This document shows, piece after piece, positions 17,154 to 26,333 of a stretch of DNA of 64,000 nt (the stretch's first letter is position 1; each line of letters starts with the position of its first letter). A model generated the notes under the pieces. That model had not been told where the DNA came from and ran no database searches. It worked only from the letters and a program-made list of their open reading frames with translations. The stretch comes from JACOMY01 sp046233115 (GTDB lineage: Bacteria > Pseudomonadota > Alphaproteobacteria > Kiloniellales > JACOMY01). The stretch is taken from the NCBI GenBank assembly GCA_046233115.1, contig JBJXHM010000006.1, positions 62,001 to 126,000 of the forward strand, written 5' to 3'. Both the position numbers and the translations under genes were made by a program.

Positions 17154-17193
17154 AGCTTCCGCCCATTCGGTGCCGCCAGCAAGAGCGTGGCCC

Positions 17194-18528
17194 CTACCCC
17201 GCCACACTGACCATCAACTGAGCCGGATCGACAGGCTTGGCGTCCTTGCGGATCTCGAAGTGGAGCTGCGGGGTGTCGACGTTGCCGGTCTTGCCGACTC
17301 GGGCGATGACGTCGCCACGGCGCACCGTCTCGCCGCGCTGCACCAGGATCTGGCTGTTGTGGGCATAGGCGGTGACGTAGCCGTCGCTGTGCTTGATCAG
17401 CACCAGCTTGCCGAAGCCCTTGAGGTCGCCGCCGGTGTAGGCCACCACGCCGCTCTCGGCCGCACGCACCGGCGTGCCCTCGGGCGCGGCGATGTTGATG
17501 CCGTCATTGTGCAGGCCGCCGGCCTTGGGACCGTGCGTGGAGATCACCTTGCCGGTCACCGGCCAGTCGAAGAGGCGCCCCTCGCGCTTCGGCGGCGCCG
17601 GCAGCGCCGCGTTTGCGGCAGGCTTGGCGGCGGCCGAAGTCGCCACGGCCGCGGCCGGCAGGGCCACGTCGCGCGATGGCTTGGCGGGCGGCACCTGTAT
17701 CTGCCCGGACTGCGTCGCCACGGCCGCCACCACCGCAGTCTCGGTCACGGTCGCCGTCGTCTCGCCGCCGGGAGTCTCCTCCACGCTGACGGAGTCCTCG
17801 ACGGCGGCCACCTCCTCGACCTGGGTGAGGCTAGCCGGTGCGGCTGCGGCTGCGGCAGCGGGTGCGGCGGCGGCCGCTGCCGCTGGCGTCGTCTTCGACG
17901 TGCTCTCCAGGTCGGCCAGCAGATCAGCCGGCTGGCCGGCATTGGCCGCAGCAATCGAGACCGGCTGCGGGCCGCTCGGCTCGGAGACGGGTTCGACCGG
18001 AACCGGCGTCGCCAGCGCCGCCGGGATCGGCTGCGCGCGGGCGGCCAGCAGCGCCGGATCGCGCGCCTCCTGCGGTAGCTGCAGGCGCTGTCCGACCTGC
18101 AGGCCATAAGGCGCGGTCAGCGCGTTGGCCTGGGCCAGCGCCGGCACCGGGATGCCGCTGCGCCGGGAGATGGCGTAGAGCGTGTCGCCCGGCTGCACGG
18201 CGTAGCTGGTGCCGTCGATCGGCGTGGCGGCATTGGCTGCGACCGCGGCCTCGCTGGGGAGGGACTGCGGGATGGTGATTTGCTGTCCCACCTGCAGCAC
18301 GTAGGGCGCCGGAATCTGCTGGTTGGCCTGGATCAGGCTCTGCAGGGGAACGCCGTGCGCCTTGGCGATGCCCCAGAGGCTGTCACCCGCGACCACGGTG
18401 TAGCTGCCGCCACCACCACTCGCGGTGGGGCTGTAGGTCCCCGATCCTGCATTGCCGACACAGCCCGCCAGGAGCGCCAGACCAAGCCCGGCCAGCACCA
18501 CATAGGGCGTCCGCCTCCCCGCACGCAT
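17194..18528 (-). CDS. NlpD-like LysM/LytM lipoprotein
   Basis: A 444-residue outer-membrane lipoprotein of the NlpD class, which activates cell-wall amidases at division. A signal peptide ends in lipobox LAGC (Cys22). Two LysM domains follow (SYTVVAGDSLWGIAKAHGVP and SYAVQPGDTLYAISRRSGIP), then a long Ala/Pro/Thr-rich linker and a C-terminal M23/LytM domain (LFDWPVTGKVISTHG to LHFEIRK). The active M23 motif HxxxD reads HNDGIN here, and the metal-binding Asp position is Asn, so it is probably a non-catalytic regulator. In many relatives this gene follows surE-pcm, but here surE is about 15 kb away. Confidence 0.85.
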   Translation of the reverse strand: MRAGRRTPYVVLAGLGLALLAGCVGNAGSGTYSPTASGGGGSYTVVAGDSLWGIAKAHGVPLQSLIQANQQIPAPYVLQVGQQITIPQSLPSEAAVAANAATPIDGTSYAVQPGDTLYAISRRSGIPVPALAQANALTAPYGLQVGQRLQLPQEARDPALLAARAQPIPAALATPVPVEPVSEPSGPQPVSIAAANAGQPADLLADLESTSKTTPAAAAAAAPAAAAAAAPASLTQVEEVAAVEDSVSVEETPGGETTATVTETAVVAAVATQSGQIQVPPAKPSRDVALPAAAVATSAAAKPAANAALPAPPKREGRLFDWPVTGKVISTHGPKAGGLHNDGINIAAPEGTPVRAAESGVVAYTGGDLKGFGKLVLIKHSDGYVTAYAHNSQILVQRGETVRRGDVIARVGKTGNVDTPQLHFEIRKDAKPVDPAQLMVSVAG

Positions 18529-18644
18529 CTGCCTCGTCCGCCTCCCTCACTCACGCAAAACCCTCGGACCACCGCTAAAACGGCAACGCCAGTCCGTTCA
18601 TTGCAGATGGGGGTCGCGTCGGTCCAGGCAATCCGGGCCGGCTT

Positions 18645-21074
18645 CTATGACTGTTTGGCGTGCCCGCGCGGCCTCAGGTTGTCAGGGTCGTAGGGCGGCC
18701 GCCGCAGCACGCGGGCCGGGCAGCGCCGGCCCAGCACCGAAACCTCGAAGTGCTCCGCCCCTGCTGCCTCGGGCCGCAGGTAGGCCAGTGCCAGGCTGCG
18801 GCCGACCCGGTGCCCGTAGGCCGCTGAGGTCACCATGCCAACCGGCTCCTCGTCCAGCAGCAAGACATGCTGGTAGAAAGCGTCGATATCCCCTTGAAGT
18901 TCAAGAAGAACCAGGCGCCATGACGCCTCCGTTTCCTGCCGTCGCAGCAGGGCCTCGCGACCGACGAAGTCGCGCCCCTCGCAGCGCAGGAAGCCGCCGA
19001 TCCCGGACTCCGTCGGCAGGCGTTCACTGGTGAGGTCGCTGCCCCAGGCCGGATAGCCCTTCTCCAGCCGCATGGCGTTGACGGCGTAGATCCCGAAGTG
19101 GCCGAGCTCGAGCCCGGCTCCCGCCTCGACCAGCCGGTCGAAGAGCGCACCCATGCGCTGCAGAGGCAGGTGCAGCTCCCAGCCCAGCTCGCCGACGTAG
19201 GAGACCCGCAGCGCCAGCAGCTCCTCTCCGGCCAGCCGTAGGCTTCCGGCCGAGAGCCAGGGGAAGTCCGCATCCTCCAAGGATGCCTCAGCCAGCGGCG
19301 CCAGCAGGGCGCGCGCCTCCGGCCCCATCACCGCCAGCACCCCCAGGGCCTCGGTCCGATTGGTGATCTCCACCCCAGCCTGGCCGGCGGCACGGGCACG
19401 CAGCAGGTCCTCGTCGTGCCGCTCCGCGGCCGCCGCGCTGGTCAGGTAGTAGCGCTCCTCACCCAGGCGGGTCACGGTGAACTCCGACGCCACGCCGCCG
19501 GCCGGTGTCAGCACGTGCAGCAGCCCCAGGCGGCCGACCTTGCCGGGCGCCGGCCGGATGCCGAGACCGTCGAGGAAGGCCTCGGCCCCCGGCCCGCTGA
19601 CCTCGAACTTGGCAAAGGCGGAGAGGTCGCAGAGGCCGACGCTCTCGGCCACCCGGCGGCACTCCCGCCCCACCGCCTCGAACCAGCCCGGCCGGCGGAA
19701 GGTGAGCTCCGAGGGTGGGCCGAAGTAGTTCGGCCGCTCCCAGCCGTAGGCACAGCCGAAGACCGCGCCCAGCGCCTGCTGCCGCCCGTAGAGCGGGGTC
19801 ACCCGCTTCGGCCGGCCGGCCGGACGCTCCTCGTAGGGATAGTGGATGCCGAACTGCAGGCCGAAGCACTCCACCGCCTTGTCCAGGCGATAGCTGCGGT
19901 CGGCATAGCCGCCGAAGCGGCGAGCGTCGATCGCCAGGGGATCCATCGGCGGCGCGCCCTCGCCCATCCAGCGGGCCAGGAAGGCACCGGCGCCGCCGCC
20001 CTCCATCACCCCCATGGAGGAGCCCGTCAGCAGCCAGGCATTGGGCAGGCCAAAAGCCGGACCGATCAAAGGGTTGGCATCTGGTGTAAAAGTAATGGGT
20101 CCGTTCACCACGGTCTTGATGCCGGGTTCGGCCAGGGATGGGACGCGCTCCATCGCGCAGGCCACGATCGCCTCCACCCGCTCCAGGTCGGGTGGCAGCA
20201 GCTCCATGCCGAATTCCGGCGGCACGCCGTCGACCGACCAGGGCTGGGCGTCCTTCTCGTAGGGGCCGCAGATGAAGCCGTCGCGCTCCTGGCGCAGGTA
20301 CCAGCTCTCTTCGGGATCACGGATGATCGGCAGCTCGGGCAACCCGGCAGCCTGGCGCTCAGCCACCGCCTCCACCCGGTCGGTCACCAGGTACTGGTGC
20401 AGCATCGGCACCACCGGCAGGTCGATGCCCATCATCTCACCGATCTCGCGGCACCAGGTGCCGGCGGCATTGACGATCTGCTCGGCCTCGATCTCGTCCT
20501 GGTCGGTCTCCAGCCGCCAGCGGCCCGTGGGCAGCAGGCGGATTGCCCGCACCGGGCAGTGCCGGCGGATGCGGGCGCCGTGGTTGCGTGCGACCTCGGC
20601 CATGGCGTTGGTCGCCAGGCTGGGGTCGACATGGCCGTCGAAGGGCTCGTGGATCGCCCCCAGGATGCCGTCCAGGCTGCAGAGCGGATAGACCTCGGCC
20701 AGTTGCCTGGGATCGAGGATGCGGAACGCGTAGCCCATGAAGCGGCCGATGCCCTGGACGTGTCGGAACTCGTCCAGCCGCTCGGCCAGCCGGGTCACCC
20801 GGAGCGCACCGCAGGGGTGGAACCCCACCGAGCGCCCCACCTCCGCCGGCAGGATATCGCGGTAAAGGCGCACCGAGGTCGCCCGCATCTCCATCACCGT
20901 GGGACTGTGCGCGAAGTGGGTGCAGAGCCCCGCCGCATGCCAGGTCGAGCCCGCAGTCAGTTCGTTTTTCTCAATCAGAACAATATCTTTCCAGCCACTC
21001 TTGGCTAGATGATAGAGCAGAGAAACCCCCATGGCACCGCCGCCGACGATCGCGACCCTGACCCGTTCCACCAT
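18645..21074 (-). CDS. FAD-GcvT fusion protein, dimethylglycine/sarcosine dehydrogenase type, copy B
   Basis: An 809-residue two-domain enzyme. The N-terminal half is a DAO-type FAD domain (VAIVGGGAMGVSLLYHLA) with STWHAAGL, in which His46 corresponds to the covalent flavin-linked histidine of dimethylglycine oxidase/dehydrogenase. The C-terminal half is a GcvT/aminomethyltransferase domain (CDLSAFAKFEVSGPGAEAFL, SYVGELGWELHLP, RLEKGYPAWGSDLT) that binds tetrahydrofolate and captures the one-carbon unit as 5,10-methylene-THF. It lies 15 bases after the similar copy A, so the two form an operon divergent from a LysR gene. The reaction is probably oxidative N-demethylation; the exact amine is unknown. 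Confidence 0.88.
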   Translation of the reverse strand: MVERVRVAIVGGGAMGVSLLYHLAKSGWKDIVLIEKNELTAGSTWHAAGLCTHFAHSPTVMEMRATSVRLYRDILPAEVGRSVGFHPCGALRVTRLAERLDEFRHVQGIGRFMGYAFRILDPRQLAEVYPLCSLDGILGAIHEPFDGHVDPSLATNAMAEVARNHGARIRRHCPVRAIRLLPTGRWRLETDQDEIEAEQIVNAAGTWCREIGEMMGIDLPVVPMLHQYLVTDRVEAVAERQAAGLPELPIIRDPEESWYLRQERDGFICGPYEKDAQPWSVDGVPPEFGMELLPPDLERVEAIVACAMERVPSLAEPGIKTVVNGPITFTPDANPLIGPAFGLPNAWLLTGSSMGVMEGGGAGAFLARWMGEGAPPMDPLAIDARRFGGYADRSYRLDKAVECFGLQFGIHYPYEERPAGRPKRVTPLYGRQQALGAVFGCAYGWERPNYFGPPSELTFRRPGWFEAVGRECRRVAESVGLCDLSAFAKFEVSGPGAEAFLDGLGIRPAPGKVGRLGLLHVLTPAGGVASEFTVTRLGEERYYLTSAAAAERHDEDLLRARAAGQAGVEITNRTEALGVLAVMGPEARALLAPLAEASLEDADFPWLSAGSLRLAGEELLALRVSYVGELGWELHLPLQRMGALFDRLVEAGAGLELGHFGIYAVNAMRLEKGYPAWGSDLTSERLPTESGIGGFLRCEGRDFVGREALLRRQETEASWRLVLLELQGDIDAFYQHVLLLDEEPVGMVTSAAYGHRVGRSLALAYLRPEAAGAEHFEVSVLGRRCPARVLRRPPYDPDNLRPRGHAKQS

Positions 21075-21089
21075 CGCTAAGCTCTCCCG

Positions 21090-23546
21090 TCAGCAGTCAC
21101 TAGTCGTGCCCTTCAGGCGCAGGCCCTCCGGGTCGTAGGGCGGCCGGGCCAGCGCCCGCGCCGGATAGCGGCGCCCGGCCACCTCGATCTCGTAGGCGGC
21201 CTCCAGCAGGTCCACGCGCAGCTGGTCCGGCCGGCAGGCGATGCTGCCGAAGGCTAGGGCCAGGCCGGTGCGGAAGCCGAGCCCACCGGAGGTGGTGCGG
21301 CCGACCAGGCGGCCGCCGCTGTAGATCGGCTCGTCGTGCAGCAGCAGGACCTCCTCGGCCTCCAGCGCGAAGAGCAGCAGGCGCCGCTCCAGCCCTCGCT
21401 CGCGTTGCCGCAGCAGGGCCTCACGGGCCTCGAAGCCGCCGGGCTTGTCCCAGGCCAGCCCGAAGCCGAGGCCGGCCTCAAGCGGCGTGTCCTCCGGCCC
21501 CATGTCGTGGCCCCAGTGGCGGTAGCCCTTCTCCAGCCGGCAGGACTCGATGCAGAAGAGGCCGGCCGGAGTAAGGCCGTGGGCGGCGCCCGCCTCCTGC
21601 AGGGCCTCGTGGGCGGTGGCGACCAGCTCGTTCGGCAGGTAGAGCTCCCAACCCGACTCGCCGACGAAGCTGACCCGCAGGGCGCGCCCGACGGCCATAC
21701 CGATCTCGACCTCCCGTGCCGTGCCGAAGGGGAAGGCGGCGTGGCTGCAATCGGTGCCGCTGACCGCCTCCAGGATGGCCTGCGCCGCCGGTCCCATCAG
21801 CCCCAGCACGCTCTCGGCCGAGGAGGCATCGAAGATCTCGGCCCGGAGGCCCAGGCGGTCGCGGGCGGCGACGAGCCAGGCCAGATCGCGCTGCCGCGTC
21901 GACGCCGAGCCGACCACGCGGAAGCGGGTCTCGGCCAGGCGGGTCACGGTGACGTCGGCCTCGATCCCGCCGCGGGCGTTCAGGAGCTGGCTGTAGACCG
22001 CACGACCAGGTCCCACGTCGAGGTCTGCACCGGCCAGGGTCTGCAGCAGGCTCAGCGCCTCAGGCCCCGCCACCTCGACCTTCCCGAAGGGCGAGAGGTC
22101 GAAGAGGCAGGCGGCCTCGCTCAGGGTGCGGGCCTCGCGCGCCGCCGCCGGCCACCAGCATTGGCGGTCCTGGCTGTAGTGCAGCGCCTGTGGCTCCCCC
22201 TCCTGCGCGAACCAGAGCGGCCGCTCCCAGCCGGCCAGCGCGCCGAAGACGGCGCCAGCCTCCTCCCAGGTTCGGTGCAGGGCCAGGCGGCGCAGTTCGC
22301 GCGCGCTCTTCTTCTGCTTGAAGGGCCAGTGCATGGCAAACTGGTCCCCGACCGCCTCGCGCACCCGGCGGTCGAGGAAGCGGCGGGTCGCCTCGGGAGC
22401 CGCGAAGCGGGCGATGTCGACCTCCCAGAGGTCCATCGGTGCCTCGCCCGCGACCAGCCACTCCGCCATCGCCTTGCCGGCGCCGGCCGAGGAGACGATG
22501 CCGATCGAGTTGAAGCCGGCCGCCACCCAGAGTCCGGCGATGCCCGGCAGCGGCCCCATCACCTGCCTGGTGTCAGGGGTGAAGCCCTCCGGACCGTTCA
22601 TGAAGTGCTGGATCCCGGTGCTGTTCAGCAGCGGCAGGCGCGCCAGGCCGGCGGTCATGAAACCCTCGAACTGCTCCCAGTCCTCCGGCAGCTCCAAGAA
22701 GGGGGTGTCGCCGGTCGGACCCTGCGGGTCCCAGGGCTTGGCCTCGGGCTCGAAGCCGCCCAGCACCAGGCGACCGGCGTCCTCCTTGATGTAGATGCCG
22801 CCTTCTAGGTCGCGGAGAATCGGGAAGGGATCGGGCAGCTCCGGCACCGGCTCGGTCACGATGTACATGTGCTCGACCGCCTGCACCGGCACCGCGGCGC
22901 CGACGGTGGCGGCCAGGTCCCGCGACCAGACCCCGCCAGCCAGCACCACCTGCCCCGCCGCAATGTGCTCACCGGCCGCGGTGACCACGCCGACCACCCG
23001 GTCACCGCGCCGTTCCAGCGCGGTCACGGGCGTGTTCTCCAGAAGCCGGAGCCCGCCGGCCTTCGCGCCTTTCAGGTAGGCCATGCAGAGATCGACCGGG
23101 TTAACCTGCCCGTCCTCGCCGACCCAGAGCGCGCCCAGCAAGCCGTCGGGATCGAGCTGCGGCACTGCGGCGGCGACCGCGGCCGGCCCCACCATACGGG
23201 CATCGAGGCCGGAGAGCCGGCCCAGCGCCGCCGTGCGCTCCAGCTCTACCAGGCGGGCGGGGTCGGAGGCCAGCCAGTAGCCGCCGGTGCGGCGGTAGCC
23301 GGTCGCCTGGCCGGTCTCGGCCTCCAGCGCGCCAAAGAGCTCGGTGCTGTAGATCGCCAGCTTGGTCAGGTTCAAGGAGGCGCGCAGCGGTCCAACGATA
23401 CCGGCGGCGTGCCAGGAGGTGCCGCTGGTGACCTGATGGCGCTCCAGCAGCAGCACATCCTTCCGACCCAGCTTGGCCAGGTGATAGGCGATGGACAGCC
23501 CGATCGCCCCGCCGCCCACGATAACGATGTCAGCCGACTGCCCCAT
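21090..23546 (-). CDS. FAD-GcvT fusion protein, dimethylglycine/sarcosine dehydrogenase type, copy A
   Basis: An 818-residue FAD-GcvT protein with the same architecture as its neighbour: IVIVGGGAIGLSIAYHLA, the flavin-linking TSWHAAGI (His46), QHFMNGPEGFTPDTRQVMG, then a GcvT half with CLFDLSPFGKVEVAGPEAL, SFVGESGWELYLP and RLEKGYRHWGHDMGPEDTP. ATG 23546 gives an N-terminus that begins directly at the FAD motif; an upstream GTG at 23567 is possible. The two copies differ enough to serve different methylamines, or successive methyl groups of the same one. It is first in its operon, across a 125-base gap from the LysR gene, which contains a LysR-type operator. Confidence 0.88.
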   Translation of the reverse strand: MGQSADIVIVGGGAIGLSIAYHLAKLGRKDVLLLERHQVTSGTSWHAAGIVGPLRASLNLTKLAIYSTELFGALEAETGQATGYRRTGGYWLASDPARLVELERTAALGRLSGLDARMVGPAAVAAAVPQLDPDGLLGALWVGEDGQVNPVDLCMAYLKGAKAGGLRLLENTPVTALERRGDRVVGVVTAAGEHIAAGQVVLAGGVWSRDLAATVGAAVPVQAVEHMYIVTEPVPELPDPFPILRDLEGGIYIKEDAGRLVLGGFEPEAKPWDPQGPTGDTPFLELPEDWEQFEGFMTAGLARLPLLNSTGIQHFMNGPEGFTPDTRQVMGPLPGIAGLWVAAGFNSIGIVSSAGAGKAMAEWLVAGEAPMDLWEVDIARFAAPEATRRFLDRRVREAVGDQFAMHWPFKQKKSARELRRLALHRTWEEAGAVFGALAGWERPLWFAQEGEPQALHYSQDRQCWWPAAAREARTLSEAACLFDLSPFGKVEVAGPEALSLLQTLAGADLDVGPGRAVYSQLLNARGGIEADVTVTRLAETRFRVVGSASTRQRDLAWLVAARDRLGLRAEIFDASSAESVLGLMGPAAQAILEAVSGTDCSHAAFPFGTAREVEIGMAVGRALRVSFVGESGWELYLPNELVATAHEALQEAGAAHGLTPAGLFCIESCRLEKGYRHWGHDMGPEDTPLEAGLGFGLAWDKPGGFEAREALLRQRERGLERRLLLFALEAEEVLLLHDEPIYSGGRLVGRTTSGGLGFRTGLALAFGSIACRPDQLRVDLLEAAYEIEVAGRRYPARALARPPYDPEGLRLKGTTSDC

Positions 23547-23619
23547 GCCTTTGGCCCTCTTGTGCACCCTGCTTCTCTCTCGCCGTCGCAAAGCCTCTTG
23601 GCAATGACCCTGGCATAGA

Positions 23620-23634
23620 ATTAGAGAAACTAAT
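23620..23634. promoter_or_regulatory. LysR-type operator ATTAG-N5-CTAAT
   Basis: A perfect inverted repeat ATTAG/CTAAT with five-base centre, which also satisfies the T-N11-A rule of LysR-type sites. It lies in the divergent gap between FAD-GcvT copy A and the LysR gene. It covers the first two bases of an ATG at 23633, making that codon an unlikely start for the regulator. Confidence 0.6.
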
Positions 23635-23671
23635 GGTCTCCCGCTCCGGGAGCCGGGACGAGAGTGCCGTC

Positions 23672-24646
23672 ATGGCCCATGCCAAGAACTTCGAGTTCAA
23701 CCTCCTCCGTGCGCTGGAGGTCTTCGCCACCGTGGTCGAGCATGGCCAGGTCACGCGGGCCGCCCGCCTGCTGGGCATCACCCAGTCCGCCGCCTCGCAG
23801 CACCTAGCGACCCTGGAGCGCCACTTCGCCTGCACCCTGATCGACCGCAGCGTTCGGCCGATGGAGCTGACCAGGGCCGGGATCGTCCTGCACCAGCGCG
23901 CCCAGGCCATGCTGGCGCAGGTGGAGGAGATGCGCAGCGGACTGCGCCGCATCGACGGGGCGCCACTGCCGGTGCTGCGTCTCGCCATGCTGGCATCGAT
24001 CGCCACCACCCTGACCGCGGTGGTGCTGGACATCACCCGCAAGCGCTATGGCATTCCGGCGGTCTCGATCTTCGCCGGGCTGGCGGCCGACCACCAGCAG
24101 GGCCTCTCGACCAAGCGCATCGACATGGCGGTGACCTCCGACGCCTTTTACGACCTGGATGGGCTGGAGCGGCTGAGCGTGCTGAGCGAACGCTTCCTGC
24201 TGGTGCTGCCCAAGGGGCACGGCGGCCCGGTCGGCGACCTCGCGCACCTGGCCCAGTCCTTACCGCTGGTGCGCTTCTCGCCCAACTCGGCGGTGGGCCA
24301 GCGGGTCGACCAGCACCTGCGCCGGGTGCGCCTCCACCTACCCCGCGTGATCGACGCCGATCGCGCCAGCATGGTGGTCTCCGCGGTGGCGGCCGGTCAG
24401 GGCTTCACCATCCTGACCCCGACCCTGCTGATCGACGCCCTGCGCGAGGGCTGGCCCTTCGAGATGCACCCCCTGCCGCTCGCCGAGTTCTCGCGCGAGA
24501 TCCACCTGGTCTATCGCGTTGGCGAGCTGGAAGACCTACCCTTCCGTCTGCAGGAGGGCGTCATCGGCGCGCTACGCGACGCCTTCGTCGACCTGATGCC
24601 GGACCTGCCGGCAGGAACCCTCCGCTTCGCCGAGCCGGTGGGCTGA
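23672..24646 (+). CDS. LysR-family transcriptional regulator
   Basis: A 324-residue LysR-type regulator. The winged-helix DNA-binding domain is clear (NLLRALEVFATVVEHGQVTRAARLLGITQSAASQHLATLERHF), followed by a linker helix and a periplasmic-binding-protein-like effector domain. The ATG at 23672 was preferred over 23633, because the earlier one overlaps the probable operator and this one follows GGGACGAGAG. It is divergent from the FAD-GcvT operon and codirectional with MttB paralogue 3 and the aminotransferase, so it may control both flanking units in response to a methylated amine. Confidence 0.88.
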   Translation: MAHAKNFEFNLLRALEVFATVVEHGQVTRAARLLGITQSAASQHLATLERHFACTLIDRSVRPMELTRAGIVLHQRAQAMLAQVEEMRSGLRRIDGAPLPVLRLAMLASIATTLTAVVLDITRKRYGIPAVSIFAGLAADHQQGLSTKRIDMAVTSDAFYDLDGLERLSVLSERFLLVLPKGHGGPVGDLAHLAQSLPLVRFSPNSAVGQRVDQHLRRVRLHLPRVIDADRASMVVSAVAAGQGFTILTPTLLIDALREGWPFEMHPLPLAEFSREIHLVYRVGELEDLPFRLQEGVIGALRDAFVDLMPDLPAGTLRFAEPVG

Positions 24647-24757
24647 TCCGCAGCATAAGAAAAAGTGATCTCCCGTCTTGCCTGCAGCGCGGAGGAGCGT
24701 CTTGCGGCATGAAGAGGGGGGCGGAGAGTCGCCCCGGCGAATGAGAGGACAAGGACG

Positions 24758-26302
24758 ATGGAGGCCAGCGGCGAGGTCCAGGGCGAAACGCGGCGGCGCC
24801 GGCGCAGGCGCGATGCACAGCAGGAAGTCCGCCCACCGGCCGCACCCTATATTCAGCGCAAGGTCGGAGTCTTCACCCTGCTGGACGAAGAGGGTCTCGC
24901 GCTGATCGAGCACAACGCCGACCGCATCCTGGCCGAGATCGGCATGGACTTCCGCGACGACCCGGAATGCCTGGAGATCTTTCGCCGGGCCGGCTGCCGC
25001 ATCGAGGGGGAACGGGTCTACTTCGAGCCCGGCTTCTGCCGCCAGACGATCCAGGCCAGCGCCCCGGCACAGTTCGTGCAGCATGCCCGTAACCCGGCCC
25101 GCTCGGTGCTGGTCGGCGGCAACAACTCCCTCTTCTGTCCCTCCTTCGGCCCGGCCTTCGTGCACGACATGGACCGGGGGCGTCGCTACGCCACGATCGA
25201 GGATTTCCGCAACGTCACCAAGCTGCACTACAGCCTGGACGCGATACACCACTCCGGCGGCGTGGTCTGCGAGCCGACCGACCTGCCAGTGGCCGAGCGC
25301 CACCTCGCCATGCTGCAGGCCCACCTCACTCTGACCGACAAGCCCTTCATGGGCGCGGTGACCGCACCGGAACGCGCCGCCGATTCGGTCGCCATGGCCG
25401 AGATCGTGCTGGGCAAGGAGACCGTCGCCGAGAACTGCTGCCTCTATTCCGTGATCAACAGCAACGCGCCGCTGGTACTGGACGCCACCATGCTCGGGGC
25501 ACTGAAGGTCTACGCCAGGGCCGGGCAGGGTGTCGTGATCTCACCCTTCATTCTGGCCGGCGCGATGAGTCCGGTGACCGTCGCCGGCACCCTGGCCCAG
25601 CTCCTGGCCGAGGCCCTGGCCGGCCTCACCCTGATCCAGCTCATCCGGCCGGGCTGTCCCTGCGTCTTCGGCACCTTCTCCAGCCCGATCTCGCTGAAGA
25701 CCGGCGCGCCCACCTTCGGCACGCCGGAGGGCATGCAGATCCAGATGTGCGCCTCGGCGCTGGCCCGCCGGCTGGGCGTCCCCTTCCACTCGGTGGGCGC
25801 GCTCACCGCCTCCAAGGTGCCGGACGCGCAGGCCGCCTACGAGAGCGCCACGCAGCTCACCGGCGCCTTCCTCGCCGGGGTGAACTTCATCATCCACGCC
25901 ACCGGCTGCCTGGAGGGCCTGCTGACCCTAGGCTACGAGAAGATCGTGATGGACGCCGACCGCTGCGGTGCGTTGGCCGCCTTCGCCAAGAACGTCGACC
26001 TCTCGGAAGAGGCGCAAGCGCTGGACGCTATCCGCGAGGTCGGCCCCGGCCACCATTTCCTGGGCAGCGCCCACACCTTGCGGCACTATCGCGAGGCCTT
26101 CTACATGCCGGAGCTATCGGACAACGCCACCTACGAGCAGTGGGCCGCCGAGGGCAGCCTTTGGCAGCACGAACGGGCGAACCGGCGCTGGAAGCAGCTG
26201 CTGGCCGACTACGAGGAACCACCGATGGAGGCCTCCCTACGCGAAGCCCTGGACGACTACGTCGCCCGTCGGCAGCGCGAGATCAGGGCCGAAGCCGGCT
26301 GA
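24758..26302 (+). CDS. MttB-family methyltransferase, non-pyrrolysine, paralogue 3
   Basis: A 514-residue MttB-superfamily protein close to paralogue 1 in layout: a basic N-terminus (ETRRRRRRRDAQQE), ADRILAEIGMDFRDD, QHARNPARSVLVGG, IHHSGGVVCEPTDLP, KTGAPTFGTPEG, HATGCLEGLLTLGYEK and REVGPGHHFLGSAHT. No in-frame amber codon is present. ATG 24758 follows GAGAGGACAAGGACG. It lies 112 bases after the LysR gene and 31 bases before an aminotransferase, forming a plausible transcription unit. Methyl transfer from a quaternary amine is the family expectation; the corrinoid partner is not encoded nearby. Confidence 0.9.
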   Translation: MEASGEVQGETRRRRRRRDAQQEVRPPAAPYIQRKVGVFTLLDEEGLALIEHNADRILAEIGMDFRDDPECLEIFRRAGCRIEGERVYFEPGFCRQTIQASAPAQFVQHARNPARSVLVGGNNSLFCPSFGPAFVHDMDRGRRYATIEDFRNVTKLHYSLDAIHHSGGVVCEPTDLPVAERHLAMLQAHLTLTDKPFMGAVTAPERAADSVAMAEIVLGKETVAENCCLYSVINSNAPLVLDATMLGALKVYARAGQGVVISPFILAGAMSPVTVAGTLAQLLAEALAGLTLIQLIRPGCPCVFGTFSSPISLKTGAPTFGTPEGMQIQMCASALARRLGVPFHSVGALTASKVPDAQAAYESATQLTGAFLAGVNFIIHATGCLEGLLTLGYEKIVMDADRCGALAAFAKNVDLSEEAQALDAIREVGPGHHFLGSAHTLRHYREAFYMPELSDNATYEQWAAEGSLWQHERANRRWKQLLADYEEPPMEASLREALDDYVARRQREIRAEAG

Positions 26303-26333
26303 GAGTAACGAGAGAAACAGGAGAGCCAGACCC

